Of a stretch of 12,513 nucleotides of DNA, positions 1 through 6,654 are shown one piece after another. This stretch comes from Thermodesulfovibrio sp. (GTDB taxonomy: Bacteria > Nitrospirota > Thermodesulfovibrionia > Thermodesulfovibrionales > JdFR-85). The notes beneath the pieces are model-generated. The model saw only the letters and a list, made by a program, of their open reading frames with translations, did not search any database and had not been told where the DNA came from. A program made the translations under genes and the position numbers. Position 1 is the stretch's first letter. Each line of letters starts with the position of its first letter. Location: the NCBI GenBank assembly GCA_027016675.1, contig JALUSH010000101.1, forward strand, positions 1 through 12,513, written 5' to 3'.

Positions 1-207
1 CATTAGTGTCCAGTAAAAAACTCGGAAACTATCAATAAGGATAGGGGATATTAATTTTGAGCGGATTTTAATTTTGCAGTGGTGCTTGCCGTGATGGCAA
101 GCACGCAAAATTTCCTCGGAGGCAGACAGGGAGGTCTGCCGAGAATGAGACGAAAAATTAATATCCCCTATCCTATAAGGACTTACACTGTTTATCGGAC
201 AGTATTG
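1..207. repeat. MITE-like non-coding element with terminal inverted repeats
   Basis: The first 17 bases (CATTAGTGTCCAGTAAA) match the reverse complement of 191-207 (CAATACTGTCCGATAAA) at 13 of 17 positions, including the GTGTCC/TGTCC core, so the two ends look like imperfect terminal inverted repeats. Between them lie a perfect 21-bp inverted repeat and two further hairpins, and no convincing reading frame. Small size, terminal inverted repeats, strong fold and no transposase fit a miniature inverted-repeat transposable element moved by an enzyme encoded elsewhere. The left end coincides with the window edge, so a target-site duplication cannot be checked and the element may extend further left. 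The family is not identified. Confidence 0.5.
38..174. repeat. Perfect 21-bp inverted repeat enclosing two hairpins
   Basis: Bases 38-58 and 154-174 are exact reverse complements (21 bp). Inside, 82-90 pairs with 96-104 (9 bp, 5-base loop), and this stem continues as 70-77 with 105-112 past a 4-base bulge. A second hairpin pairs 121-127 with 134-140 around a 6-base loop; CTCGG at 115-119 can instead pair with CCGAG at 139-143. DNA cruciform or RNA would fold as a three-way junction. There is no U-tract after the outer stem, so a simple intrinsic terminator is unlikely. It may be the core of the surrounding MITE-like element or a structured RNA. Confidence 0.75.
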
Positions 208-419
208 ATTTTGAATCCTATTGCATCAATGGGATGATGAACCACCTCTCTGCCCAGCCTATTGCCTACTCACTGCTTACTGTTAACTGTATGTAGCACT
301 CCGCTTGTACAGGTTTTATCAGTTTGTTTTGAAATCAATGATTGTTCTAATAAAGTTCATATCACTGCTTTCAGCATTTCTTCTTTATCCTTACAGTTGG
401 ATTTGGGATATAATAGACT
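208..419. other. Gene-free stretch between the repeat element and the small Cys-rich gene
   Basis: Together with the element at 1-207 this makes about 420 bases without a convincing gene. A 67-codon frame at 262-465 has low-complexity hydrophobic/Ser content, no ribosome binding site, and overlaps the better supported gene at 420, so it is not called. Around 250-290 the sequence has loosely reiterated CTATTGCC/CTACTCAC/CTGCTTACTG words, without a clear unit length. The only regulatory signal seen is the -10 box at 409-414. Confidence 0.5.
409..414 (+). promoter_or_regulatory. Candidate -10 box of a leaderless promoter
   Basis: A perfect TATAAT ends five bases before the ATG at 420, which puts transcription start at or next to the start codon. 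No convincing -35 hexamer lies 16-18 bases upstream (TTATCC at 385-390 is the best). No Shine-Dalgarno sequence precedes the ATG, consistent with a leaderless mRNA. Confidence 0.45.
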
Positions 420-593
420 ATGGATGCCGAGAAGAAACCTGATAGGTATACGAAAGATAATCTGAAACAAAAGATCTGTACAGAGAGATGTCCCCAGTGT
501 AGTCAGAGATGTATAAGTAAGAGGCATGATGGCTGGCAGCACGAATGCGAAAAGGGACATAAATGGTGGATGAAGTATTGCTACTCACTTTGA
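420..593 (+). CDS. Small cysteine-rich, zinc-ribbon-like protein (57 aa)
   Basis: This short frame encodes a charged 57-residue protein with an in-frame stop (TAG, 414-416) just before the ATG, so the start is well fixed. Cysteines fall at 20, 24, 27, 31, 43 and 54, with His at 36, 41 and 47. The core is C24-P-Q-C27, then fifteen residues, then C43-x3-H47, which resembles a small zinc ribbon; the end is aromatic (WW at 49-50, Y53, Y55). This suggests a metal-stabilised nucleic-acid or protein binding module, but no family is recognised and zinc binding is inference. The stop codon directly abuts the gatB stop on the other strand. There is no ribosome binding site, and a perfect -10 box lies five bases upstream. 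Reality of the gene rests on the motif spacing and the fixed start. Confidence 0.6.
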   Translation: MDAEKKPDRYTKDNLKQKICTERCPQCSQRCISKRHDGWQHECEKGHKWWMKYCYSL

Positions 594-2015
594 TCAGGAG
601 AGCTTTCTTCTAAGTATCTCATTAACTATCTTTGGGTTTGCTTTTCCTTTTGTAGCCTTCATGACCTGTCCAACAAAGAAACCCATAAGTTTTGTTTCAC
701 CTTCTCTGTAACGTTGCACCTCTTTGGGATTTCTGTTGAGGATTTCATCAACAAGTGATTCAAGCTCTGAGGTATCTGATATCTGTGTCAGTCCCCTTTC
801 CTGAACTATCTTTTCTGCAGGGCTTCCAGTGTTGAGCATCTCTGGCAGTATGTTCTTGGCTATGTTTCTGCTGATTGTGCCCTTTTCAATAAGGTTTAAT
901 AGTTCAAACAGATGAAGGGGCTTGAGTTTTATCTCTCTGATCTCCTGACCTGTCTCGTTAAGATATCGCATGATTTCTGTGAGAATCCAGTTGCTTACCT
1001 CCTTCGGTTTTGCTCCCAGACTGACTGCCTCTTCAAACCACTCAGCTATATCTCTCTCTTCTGAGAGTATCTGGGCATCATACTCAGGAAGCCTGTAGTC
1101 TGTCACAAAGCGTTTTATCTTCTCATCAGGAAGTTCAGGAAGCGTGGCCCTGATCTGCTCAATCATTTCATGGTTTATTTCAAGGGGAACAAGGTCAGGC
1201 TCGGGAAAATACCGATAGTCATGTGCCTCTTCCTTGAATCTCATGGACTCGGTTCTGCCAGTTTCAGAGTTCCAGAGGCGAGTCTCCTGAAATATTTTCC
1301 CACCCTCGCGTAGTATTTTGATCTGTCTTTTTATCTCATACTCAAGAGCCTTTTCAACAAATCTGAAGGAGTTTATGTTCTTGATCTCTGTTTTTGTACC
1401 CATTTCACTGGAGCCCTCAGGACGTATGGAAACGTTTGCATCACAGCGAAGAGAGCCCTGCTCCATATTTCCATCACATACCCCTATATAACGGAGGATT
1501 GCCCGTAGCTTCTTCATAAACAGGGCAGCCTCCTGAGGGGTTCTCATATCAGGTTCTGTTACTATTTCAAGCAGTGGAACTCCTGTCCTGTTCAGATCAA
1601 CAAGGCTACAGTCCTTTTCATGTATGTTTTTCCCTGCATCCTCCTCCATATGGATCCTTGTAATCCCTACACGTCTTGTATAACCGTTTACATTGATATC
1701 AATATAGCCGTGCTCACAGATGGGAAGTTCGTACTGGCTGATCTGGTATCCCTTGGGAAGGTCAGGGTAAAAATAATTTTTGCGAGCAAATCTGCTGTAG
1801 GGGGAGATCTTACAATTCATGGCAATGCCTGTTTTTATGGCAAATTCAACAACCCTTTTGTTAAGTACAGGTAATACGCCTGGCATGCCTATACAGACAG
1901 GACAGGTCTGTGTGTTAGGTTCTGAACCAAAGCGGGTAGAACAGCCACAGAATATCTTCGTCTCAGTAAGTAGCTGGGCATGTATCTCAAGGCCAATCAC
2001 TGCTTCGTAGTTCAT
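594..2015 (-). CDS. gatB: Asp-tRNA(Asn)/Glu-tRNA(Gln) amidotransferase subunit B
   Basis: GatB binds misacylated Glu-tRNA(Gln) or Asp-tRNA(Asn) and phosphorylates the side-chain carboxylate with ATP, so that ammonia from GatA can amidate it. The 473-aa length is normal. The N-terminus has the family signature (YEAVIGLEIHAQL at 3-15), followed by cysteines 23, 25, 38 and 41 (FCGCS and CPVC). The central catalytic cradle contains GNMEQGSLRCDANVS, and the C-terminal third is the YqeY-like helical tail (ending KANPKIVNEILRRK) that contacts the tRNA elbow. The ATG overlaps the gatA stop as ATGA (2012-2015) and is preceded by AAGGAGA, so the two genes are translationally coupled. Its presence implies the indirect route to Gln-tRNA and/or Asn-tRNA. 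It ends flush against the small gene at 593 with no visible terminator. Confidence 0.97.
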   Translation of the reverse strand: MNYEAVIGLEIHAQLLTETKIFCGCSTRFGSEPNTQTCPVCIGMPGVLPVLNKRVVEFAIKTGIAMNCKISPYSRFARKNYFYPDLPKGYQISQYELPICEHGYIDINVNGYTRRVGITRIHMEEDAGKNIHEKDCSLVDLNRTGVPLLEIVTEPDMRTPQEAALFMKKLRAILRYIGVCDGNMEQGSLRCDANVSIRPEGSSEMGTKTEIKNINSFRFVEKALEYEIKRQIKILREGGKIFQETRLWNSETGRTESMRFKEEAHDYRYFPEPDLVPLEINHEMIEQIRATLPELPDEKIKRFVTDYRLPEYDAQILSEERDIAEWFEEAVSLGAKPKEVSNWILTEIMRYLNETGQEIREIKLKPLHLFELLNLIEKGTISRNIAKNILPEMLNTGSPAEKIVQERGLTQISDTSELESLVDEILNRNPKEVQRYREGETKLMGFFVGQVMKATKGKANPKIVNEILRRKLS

Positions 2016-3451
2016 AGAAGAGGTCTCCTTTTATGCCAGTCTGTGGATTTTTCATAATGATATGCCACCCTCAGGATTAAGGACTCATCAAAGGCCCTTC
2101 CTATCAGTTGCAGTCCAATGGGAAGGCCTTCCTTGCTGAATCCACAGGGTACCGACAGTGCAGGCAGGCCAGCAAGGTTTACAGAAATGGTAAAGATATC
2201 ATTAAGATACATCTGTAGTGGATCTGATATCTTTTCTCCTATTTTGAATGCAGTAGTTGGGGTTGTGGGAGTCAAGATAATATCTACCTCTTCAAAGGCC
2301 TTATCAAAGTCCTCTTTTATTAATGTGCGAACCTGCTGGGCCTTTTTATAAAAGGCTTCATAGTAACCAGCTGAAAGCGCGTAGGTGCCAAGCATTATCC
2401 TTCTTTTTACCTCAGGCCCAAAACCCATTGCACGAGTTTCTGTATACATCTCAAGAAGATCTTTACCCTTTGCCCTGAAGCCGTATTTTACCCCATCATA
2501 GCGTGCAAGATTTGAGCTTGCTTCAGAGGTGGCAAGGATATAGTATGATGCCACAGCATAGCCTGTATGGGGCAGGGATATATCTCTTATCTGGCAACCC
2601 ATTGTCTTCAGCAGAGAGATTGCCTCTTTTACAGATTTTTCCACGCCGGTATCAAGCCCTTCAGTAAAATACTCTCTGGGTATTCCCACCCTGATATGGG
2701 AGATCTTCTCAGAGAGTGAGGCTGTAAAATCAGGCACCTCAACAGGAGCAGAGGTGCTGTCACATGGATCATGTCCTGAGATTATCTTCAGCAACAGCGC
2801 AGCATCTGCCACAGTCTTTGTAATGGGGCCGATCTGGTCAAGGGATGATGCAAAGGCAACAAGCCCGTATCTTGAGACCCTTCCATAAGTGGGTTTCATA
2901 CCCACCACACCACAGAAGGCAGCAGGCTGACGTATTGAACCTCCTGTGTCTGAACCAAGGGCTCCAAGACACTCACCTGCTGCAACTGAAGCGGCTGAAC
3001 CACCGCTTGACCCTCCAGGTACCCTGTCAGTTGCCCAGGGATTCCGGGTTGTAAAGAAACCAGAGTTTTCTGTAGATGAGCCCATTGCAAATTCATCAAG
3101 ATTTGTTTTTCCCACAAGTATATACCCTTCGTTTCTCAGCCGCTCTGTTACTGTGCTTTCGTAGGGAGGGATGAAGTTTTGCAGGATCTTAGACGAACAT
3201 GTTGTTGGGATACCCATAGTGCATATGTTGTCTTTGATCGCCAGGGGGATGAATCTCAGTGCTCCTTTTTTGCCTTCTGTGTCTGCAAGCATCTCATAGG
3301 CACTATCACGAGTAATAGTTACGAAGGCTTTTATTTTATCCTCTACATTTTCGATCCTCTGGAATATGGCATCTATGAGTTCACGGGGGGAGACCTCTCC
3401 CTTGTCAATTAATTCAATTGCCTCAATTATGCCCAGGTTAAAAAGCTCCAC
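2012..3451 (-). CDS. gatA: Asp-tRNA(Asn)/Glu-tRNA(Gln) amidotransferase subunit A
   Basis: GatA is the amidase-signature glutaminase that releases ammonia for GatB. The Lys/Ser/Ser catalytic triad is visible: K73 in PLAIKDN, S148 in the GGSSGGS loop and S172 in SDTGGSIRQP, with the correct spacing of 75 and 24 residues. I chose the GTG at 3451-3449, giving 479 aa. It is preceded at suitable distance by GAGGTGG, and the protein then begins MELFNLGI, like known GatA N-termini. A TTG at 3463 in the same frame would add four residues (MRWH) but has only a weak ribosome binding site. gatC is not next to it, so the third subunit must be encoded elsewhere. The stop overlaps the gatB start by four bases. 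A promoter may lie at 3588-3617. Confidence 0.96.
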   Translation of the reverse strand: MELFNLGIIEAIELIDKGEVSPRELIDAIFQRIENVEDKIKAFVTITRDSAYEMLADTEGKKGALRFIPLAIKDNICTMGIPTTCSSKILQNFIPPYESTVTERLRNEGYILVGKTNLDEFAMGSSTENSGFFTTRNPWATDRVPGGSSGGSAASVAAGECLGALGSDTGGSIRQPAAFCGVVGMKPTYGRVSRYGLVAFASSLDQIGPITKTVADAALLLKIISGHDPCDSTSAPVEVPDFTASLSEKISHIRVGIPREYFTEGLDTGVEKSVKEAISLLKTMGCQIRDISLPHTGYAVASYYILATSEASSNLARYDGVKYGFRAKGKDLLEMYTETRAMGFGPEVKRRIMLGTYALSAGYYEAFYKKAQQVRTLIKEDFDKAFEEVDIILTPTTPTTAFKIGEKISDPLQMYLNDIFTISVNLAGLPALSVPCGFSKEGLPIGLQLIGRAFDESLILRVAYHYEKSTDWHKRRPLL

Positions 3452-3587
3452 ATGCCACCTCAAAAGAATTTAAGAATTCCCAAATTTAGCTGTAACAAAA
3501 AATAGACAAACGAGAATGATGTGCAAGACTCCACCATACCACTGCCACTGAACCTTATTACTGAATTTAGAGAATTACTAAAAATTA

Positions 3588-3617
3588 ATTATAGTTCTTT
3601 AATCCGTATATTTGCAA
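3588..3617 (-). promoter_or_regulatory. Candidate promoter for gatA-gatB
   Basis: Read on the minus strand, TTGCAA (3617-3612) and a perfect TATAAT (3593-3588) are 18 bases apart. Transcription would start near 3581, leaving a leader of about 130 nt before the gatA GTG. The -35 hexamer is palindromic and is shared with the opposing candidate promoter. Confidence 0.4.
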
Positions 3618-3641
3618 GATTTGGAAGAACTAACTTAAAAT
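3612..3641 (+). promoter_or_regulatory. Candidate promoter for the DUF457-tilS operon
   Basis: TTGCAA (3612-3617) and TAAAAT (3636-3641) are 18 bases apart, predicting a start near 3648 and a leader of about 50 nt. It uses the same six bases as -35 element as the promoter facing gatA. Confidence 0.4.
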
Positions 3642-3698
3642 AGTGAGTGATTATTCAACTTCTCTCCAGTATCTGATAGAAAAGAGGGGAGGATTTTC

Positions 3699-4601
3699 TT
3701 GGACCCTGTTACACATGGCCTTACAGGTGTAATGCTTTCGAACCTTTTTCCAAGGAAAAAGGGAACCCTCCTTATTGCCTTGATAGCCTCTCTTACACCT
3801 GATATAGACTATATAAGTAGGCTCTGGGGACTTGATGTCTTTCTCCGTTATCACAGGGGAATAACACACGGGATAATTGCAATTATGATTCTTCCGCTGT
3901 TATTGGGTATAGTGGGGAGGATGGTTTACAAGGGAAGGCTTTTATTTTTTATTATGCTCTCTTATCTCTGTTATGGAATCCATGTGCTTATGGACTTGAC
4001 CACCCAGTATCCCACAAGATTGTTATCACCCCTGGACTGGGCTCCATATTCAATGGATATTGTATTTATAATTGATCCGTATATTTCAGGTGCTATAATA
4101 CTGGTGTTGCTTTTGTCAATGAAGAAGTCCATAAACAGGAGACTGGCCTCTCTTCTGTGCATCCTCTTTCTTGTCTCTTATGTCTCTGGAAGATGGTATA
4201 TAAAGGGAAATGTTGAAGGCTTCCTGAGAACCCAACTGGATGAATACCACTACAGGCTCTATCCTCTGCCCAATGATTTTTCCCGCTGGTGGTTTGTAAC
4301 ACGCTCTGGTGATACATACAAGGTTGGATTTGTTGACCTGCTAACAGAAACGGTTTGTGTCAAGAATGTCTTCAATTATACAGAAAAGATACCCGAAATA
4401 AAAGAATCAAAGCAATTGAAAACCATCAAAAACTTTCTTTATTTTGCACGATCACCCTATGCTGAAGTTAGGAGGGAGAATGGCGAGACCATTGTTACCT
4501 GGCATGAGCTGTCCTATGGATTCATACCAGGAGACCATTTCATTGCAAGGGTAAAGTTTGACAGGCTTGGCAGGGCAAAGGAGGAGTACTTTAGATTTTA
4601 G
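3699..4601 (+). CDS. Membrane-bound metal-dependent hydrolase, DUF457/YdjM-like
   Basis: A 300-aa integral membrane protein of the DUF457 (YdjM/YbcI) type. Conserved His/Asp motifs expected to hold metal are present: DPVTHG with H6, TPDID at 33-37, HRGITH at 52-57, H95 and D99 before TQYPTRLLSP. Hydrophobic segments lie around 22-32, 59-75, 81-98, 121-140 and 150-165. The last ~130 residues are soluble and rich in aromatic and charged residues. The substrate of this family is unknown; hydrolase activity is inferred from the motifs. The start is TTG, chosen because AGGGGAGG sits six to seven bases upstream and the protein then begins with the conserved MDPVTHG. tilS follows after 2 bases, so they are co-transcribed and probably coupled. 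Confidence 0.85.
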   Translation: MDPVTHGLTGVMLSNLFPRKKGTLLIALIASLTPDIDYISRLWGLDVFLRYHRGITHGIIAIMILPLLLGIVGRMVYKGRLLFFIMLSYLCYGIHVLMDLTTQYPTRLLSPLDWAPYSMDIVFIIDPYISGAIILVLLLSMKKSINRRLASLLCILFLVSYVSGRWYIKGNVEGFLRTQLDEYHYRLYPLPNDFSRWWFVTRSGDTYKVGFVDLLTETVCVKNVFNYTEKIPEIKESKQLKTIKNFLYFARSPYAEVRRENGETIVTWHELSYGFIPGDHFIARVKFDRLGRAKEEYFRF

Positions 4602-4603
4602 CT

Positions 4604-5983
4604 ATGGAGCTTGTTAAAAAGGTTATAAGGACTGTGGAAAAGTATGGGATGCTTTATGGTGGCGAGAGGGTACTCATAGCCCTCTCAGGTGGGCCTGACT
4701 CGGTCTGTCTGCTTGATGTTTTAAATGCATTGAAGGAAAGGTGGAGACTGTCTCTTTCAGCCCTGTATATAGAGCATGGTCTGAGACCTGAAGAGACGCC
4801 AGGAGAAATAGAATTCTGTAAAAATATCACAGAGAGGTATGGTGTTGAATTCAATGTTGTATCTATTAATGTCCGGGATTATGCTGAAAAAGAGGGTATT
4901 ACCCTTCAGGAGGCAGGCAGGATTCTACGTTATCTATGCCTTGAACAGGAGGCACTGAGAACAGATGCTGACAGGATTGCCACTGGACACCATGCTGATG
5001 ATCAGGCAGAAACCATTATCATGAGACTGATACGTGGAGCAGGCCGAAGGGGTCTTTCTGGTATACCACCTGTAAGGGGAAAGGTGATAAGGCCACTGAT
5101 CGAGTTAAGCAGAGACGAGATAGAAGAGTATATCTCCAGTAAAGGGCTTGATTATGTAGTTGATTCCTCCAATCTCAAGGACGAGTATTTCAGGAACAGG
5201 ATTCGCAGGGAGGTAATCCCTATTCTTAAAAGATTCAATCCCAACCTTTTAAACACCCTTTCAAGGACTGCCCATATCCTGAGGGAAGAGGATGATTTTA
5301 TTAATGCCTTTGTACACAAGGCCCTCATGAGATTGATAAGCAGAAAAACGTCTGATACTGTTGAACTCTTCCTTTCTCCCCTTGAGGCACTTGACAGGGT
5401 GATACTGAGAAGGGCACTTCTCAGGGTAATTGATGAGACCAGAGGGCTGAGATCTATAAAGATGGAGAACATTGAGTATATTATTGATTTGATAAAAAAA
5501 GGTTCCTCTGGTGACAGGATATACCTTCCAGGAGGTATAAGGGCAATAAGAGGTTACTCTACCCTGGTTATTACATCAAAGAAACCACAAAGGATAGAGG
5601 AATGCGAATTAAAGGTTCCTGGTGAAACACTGATAAAAGAAGCAGGCGTGGTACTTATAGCTACTATCGAGGAGAATGTGGGTAGTTATGGAGATGGTAA
5701 AGAGGTGGCATGTTTTGACATAGACTCACTGAGGTTCCCTCTGAAGATAAGGGCAAGAAAGGAGGGTGATTTCTTCTATCCCTTTGGATTGGGAAAAAGG
5801 AAGAAGCTTCAGGATTTCTTTGTAGATGAAAAGGTTCCGAGGGATATAAGGGATTCTGTACCTCTTTTGATCTCGGGGGAGGATATTATATGGGTTGTGG
5901 GCTACAGGACAGATGAACGTTACAGGGTTGGTCCCTCTGCTGACAGGGTACTTAAGATTACTGTCAGGCTTTCACGATTCTAG
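4604..5983 (+). CDS. tilS: tRNA(Ile)-lysidine synthase
   Basis: TilS uses ATP and lysine to convert C34 of the CAU-anticodon tRNA(Ile) to lysidine, switching its reading from AUG to AUA. This matters here because ATA codons are common in the window. The PP-loop SGGPDS is at 28-33, and GHHADDQAET at 128-137 is the other N-type ATPase hallmark. A middle helical domain follows, then a TilS C-terminal domain (LKIRARKEGDFFYPFGLGKRKKLQDFF near 385-410). At 459 aa it is the long form, with all domains. The ATG lies two bases after the DUF457 stop. The ftsH/hpt genes that often accompany tilS are absent. The next gene has its own promoter-like sequence. Confidence 0.95.
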   Translation: MELVKKVIRTVEKYGMLYGGERVLIALSGGPDSVCLLDVLNALKERWRLSLSALYIEHGLRPEETPGEIEFCKNITERYGVEFNVVSINVRDYAEKEGITLQEAGRILRYLCLEQEALRTDADRIATGHHADDQAETIIMRLIRGAGRRGLSGIPPVRGKVIRPLIELSRDEIEEYISSKGLDYVVDSSNLKDEYFRNRIRREVIPILKRFNPNLLNTLSRTAHILREEDDFINAFVHKALMRLISRKTSDTVELFLSPLEALDRVILRRALLRVIDETRGLRSIKMENIEYIIDLIKKGSSGDRIYLPGGIRAIRGYSTLVITSKKPQRIEECELKVPGETLIKEAGVVLIATIEENVGSYGDGKEVACFDIDSLRFPLKIRARKEGDFFYPFGLGKRKKLQDFFVDEKVPRDIRDSVPLLISGEDIIWVVGYRTDERYRVGPSADRVLKITVRLSRF

Positions 5984-6005
5984 GGTAATGATTAAAAAGT
6001 TTATG

Positions 6006-6014
6006 TGATATAAT
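6006..6014 (+). promoter_or_regulatory. Extended -10 promoter for the PhoU-like/radical SAM pair
   Basis: TGA-TATAAT (6006-6014) is an extended -10 element with a perfect hexamer. No good -35 is present upstream, which is usual for extended -10 promoters. The predicted start near 6021 gives a leader of about 34 nt to the ATG at 6055. Confidence 0.45.
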
Positions 6015-6054
6015 TAAGTTAAGAGATAAAATGTCTTTGAGAAAGGAGGGTATC

Positions 6055-6654
6055 ATGGAAAGGACGTTAACCAAAGGGAGGGTGGAAGAGATTCATGAGC
6101 TATCTCTGAAGATCGAAGAGGTATTATCCCTGCTTTATAATGCCTTTATTTATAGCAAAGAGTCATTCCTTCACGAGGCTGCAACGCTTATCAATGAAAT
6201 CAAGAGAAGAGAAAGAGAGCTAACAGAGTATCTGATATCCATGTCTGACAGGGATGAAACCGCCCGGCTTTATGCTCCTATACCGTCCCACCTTGGAAGG
6301 ATTGCTGGTAATCTTGAGTTGATGCATCGAGCTGTAGAGACCAAGGTAAAGGAGAACCTTCTCTTCAGTGACAAGGCGGTTTCAGAGATGAATTTCCTCT
6401 TCAACAGGACCAAGGAGGTAATAACCAATCTCAGTGATCTACTGCTTGCACGAAACCGCTTTCTTGCAAACTATATCATTGAATCAGAAAAGGAGATTGA
6501 ACGTACAGCTAATGAATTTGCAACCCTGCATGAGGAGAGACTCATAGAGGGACTCTGTCTTCCCAAGTCTTCAGGTGTCTATGTGATGATCGTGGACTCC
6601 ATCAAACGGATTGTCTGGAATGCAAAGGAGATTGCAGAGAAACTTGCCAAATAG
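6055..6654 (+). CDS. PhoU-like all-helical protein
   Basis: A 199-aa, strongly helical protein with heptad-like Leu/Ile spacing throughout and no membrane segment. Two tandem three-helix halves can be recognised. The pattern of acidic helices, a central IPSHLGRIAGNLELM stretch and a C-terminal VDSIKRIVWNAKEIAEKL resembles PhoU-domain repeats, whose E/DxxxD patches bind metal. PhoU proteins regulate phosphate uptake, but there is no Pst transporter or PhoB/R nearby, so the target is unknown. The start at 6055 is preferred over an upstream in-frame ATG at 6031, because AAAGGAGGG (6042-6050) ends four bases before it. The 3' end overlaps the radical SAM gene, suggesting coupling. The PhoU assignment is by eye; a generic helical bundle remains possible. 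Confidence 0.65.
   Translation: MERTLTKGRVEEIHELSLKIEEVLSLLYNAFIYSKESFLHEAATLINEIKRRERELTEYLISMSDRDETARLYAPIPSHLGRIAGNLELMHRAVETKVKENLLFSDKAVSEMNFLFNRTKEVITNLSDLLLARNRFLANYIIESEKEIERTANEFATLHEERLIEGLCLPKSSGVYVMIVDSIKRIVWNAKEIAEKLAK

Noticed and set aside
38..174. Retron-type non-coding RNA (inverted repeats around hairpins)
   Set aside because: No reverse transcriptase is in the window and the outer terminal repeats fit a MITE better; sequence left of base 1 would be needed to revisit it.
250..290. Possible tandem repeat or CRISPR fragment
   Set aside because: The reiterated CTATTGCC/CTACTCAC words are loose, with no constant unit or spacers.
262..465. 67-aa open frame on the plus strand
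   Set aside because: No ribosome binding site, low-complexity composition, and it overlaps the better supported Cys-rich frame at 420.
5152..5472. 106-aa minus-strand frame within tilS
   Set aside because: It is a shadow of tilS, with Ser/Leu-rich composition typical of antisense frames and no independent signals.
6031..6054. Upstream ATG of the PhoU-like gene (207-aa version)
   Set aside because: The strong AAAGGAGGG lies inside this stretch and serves the ATG at 6055.
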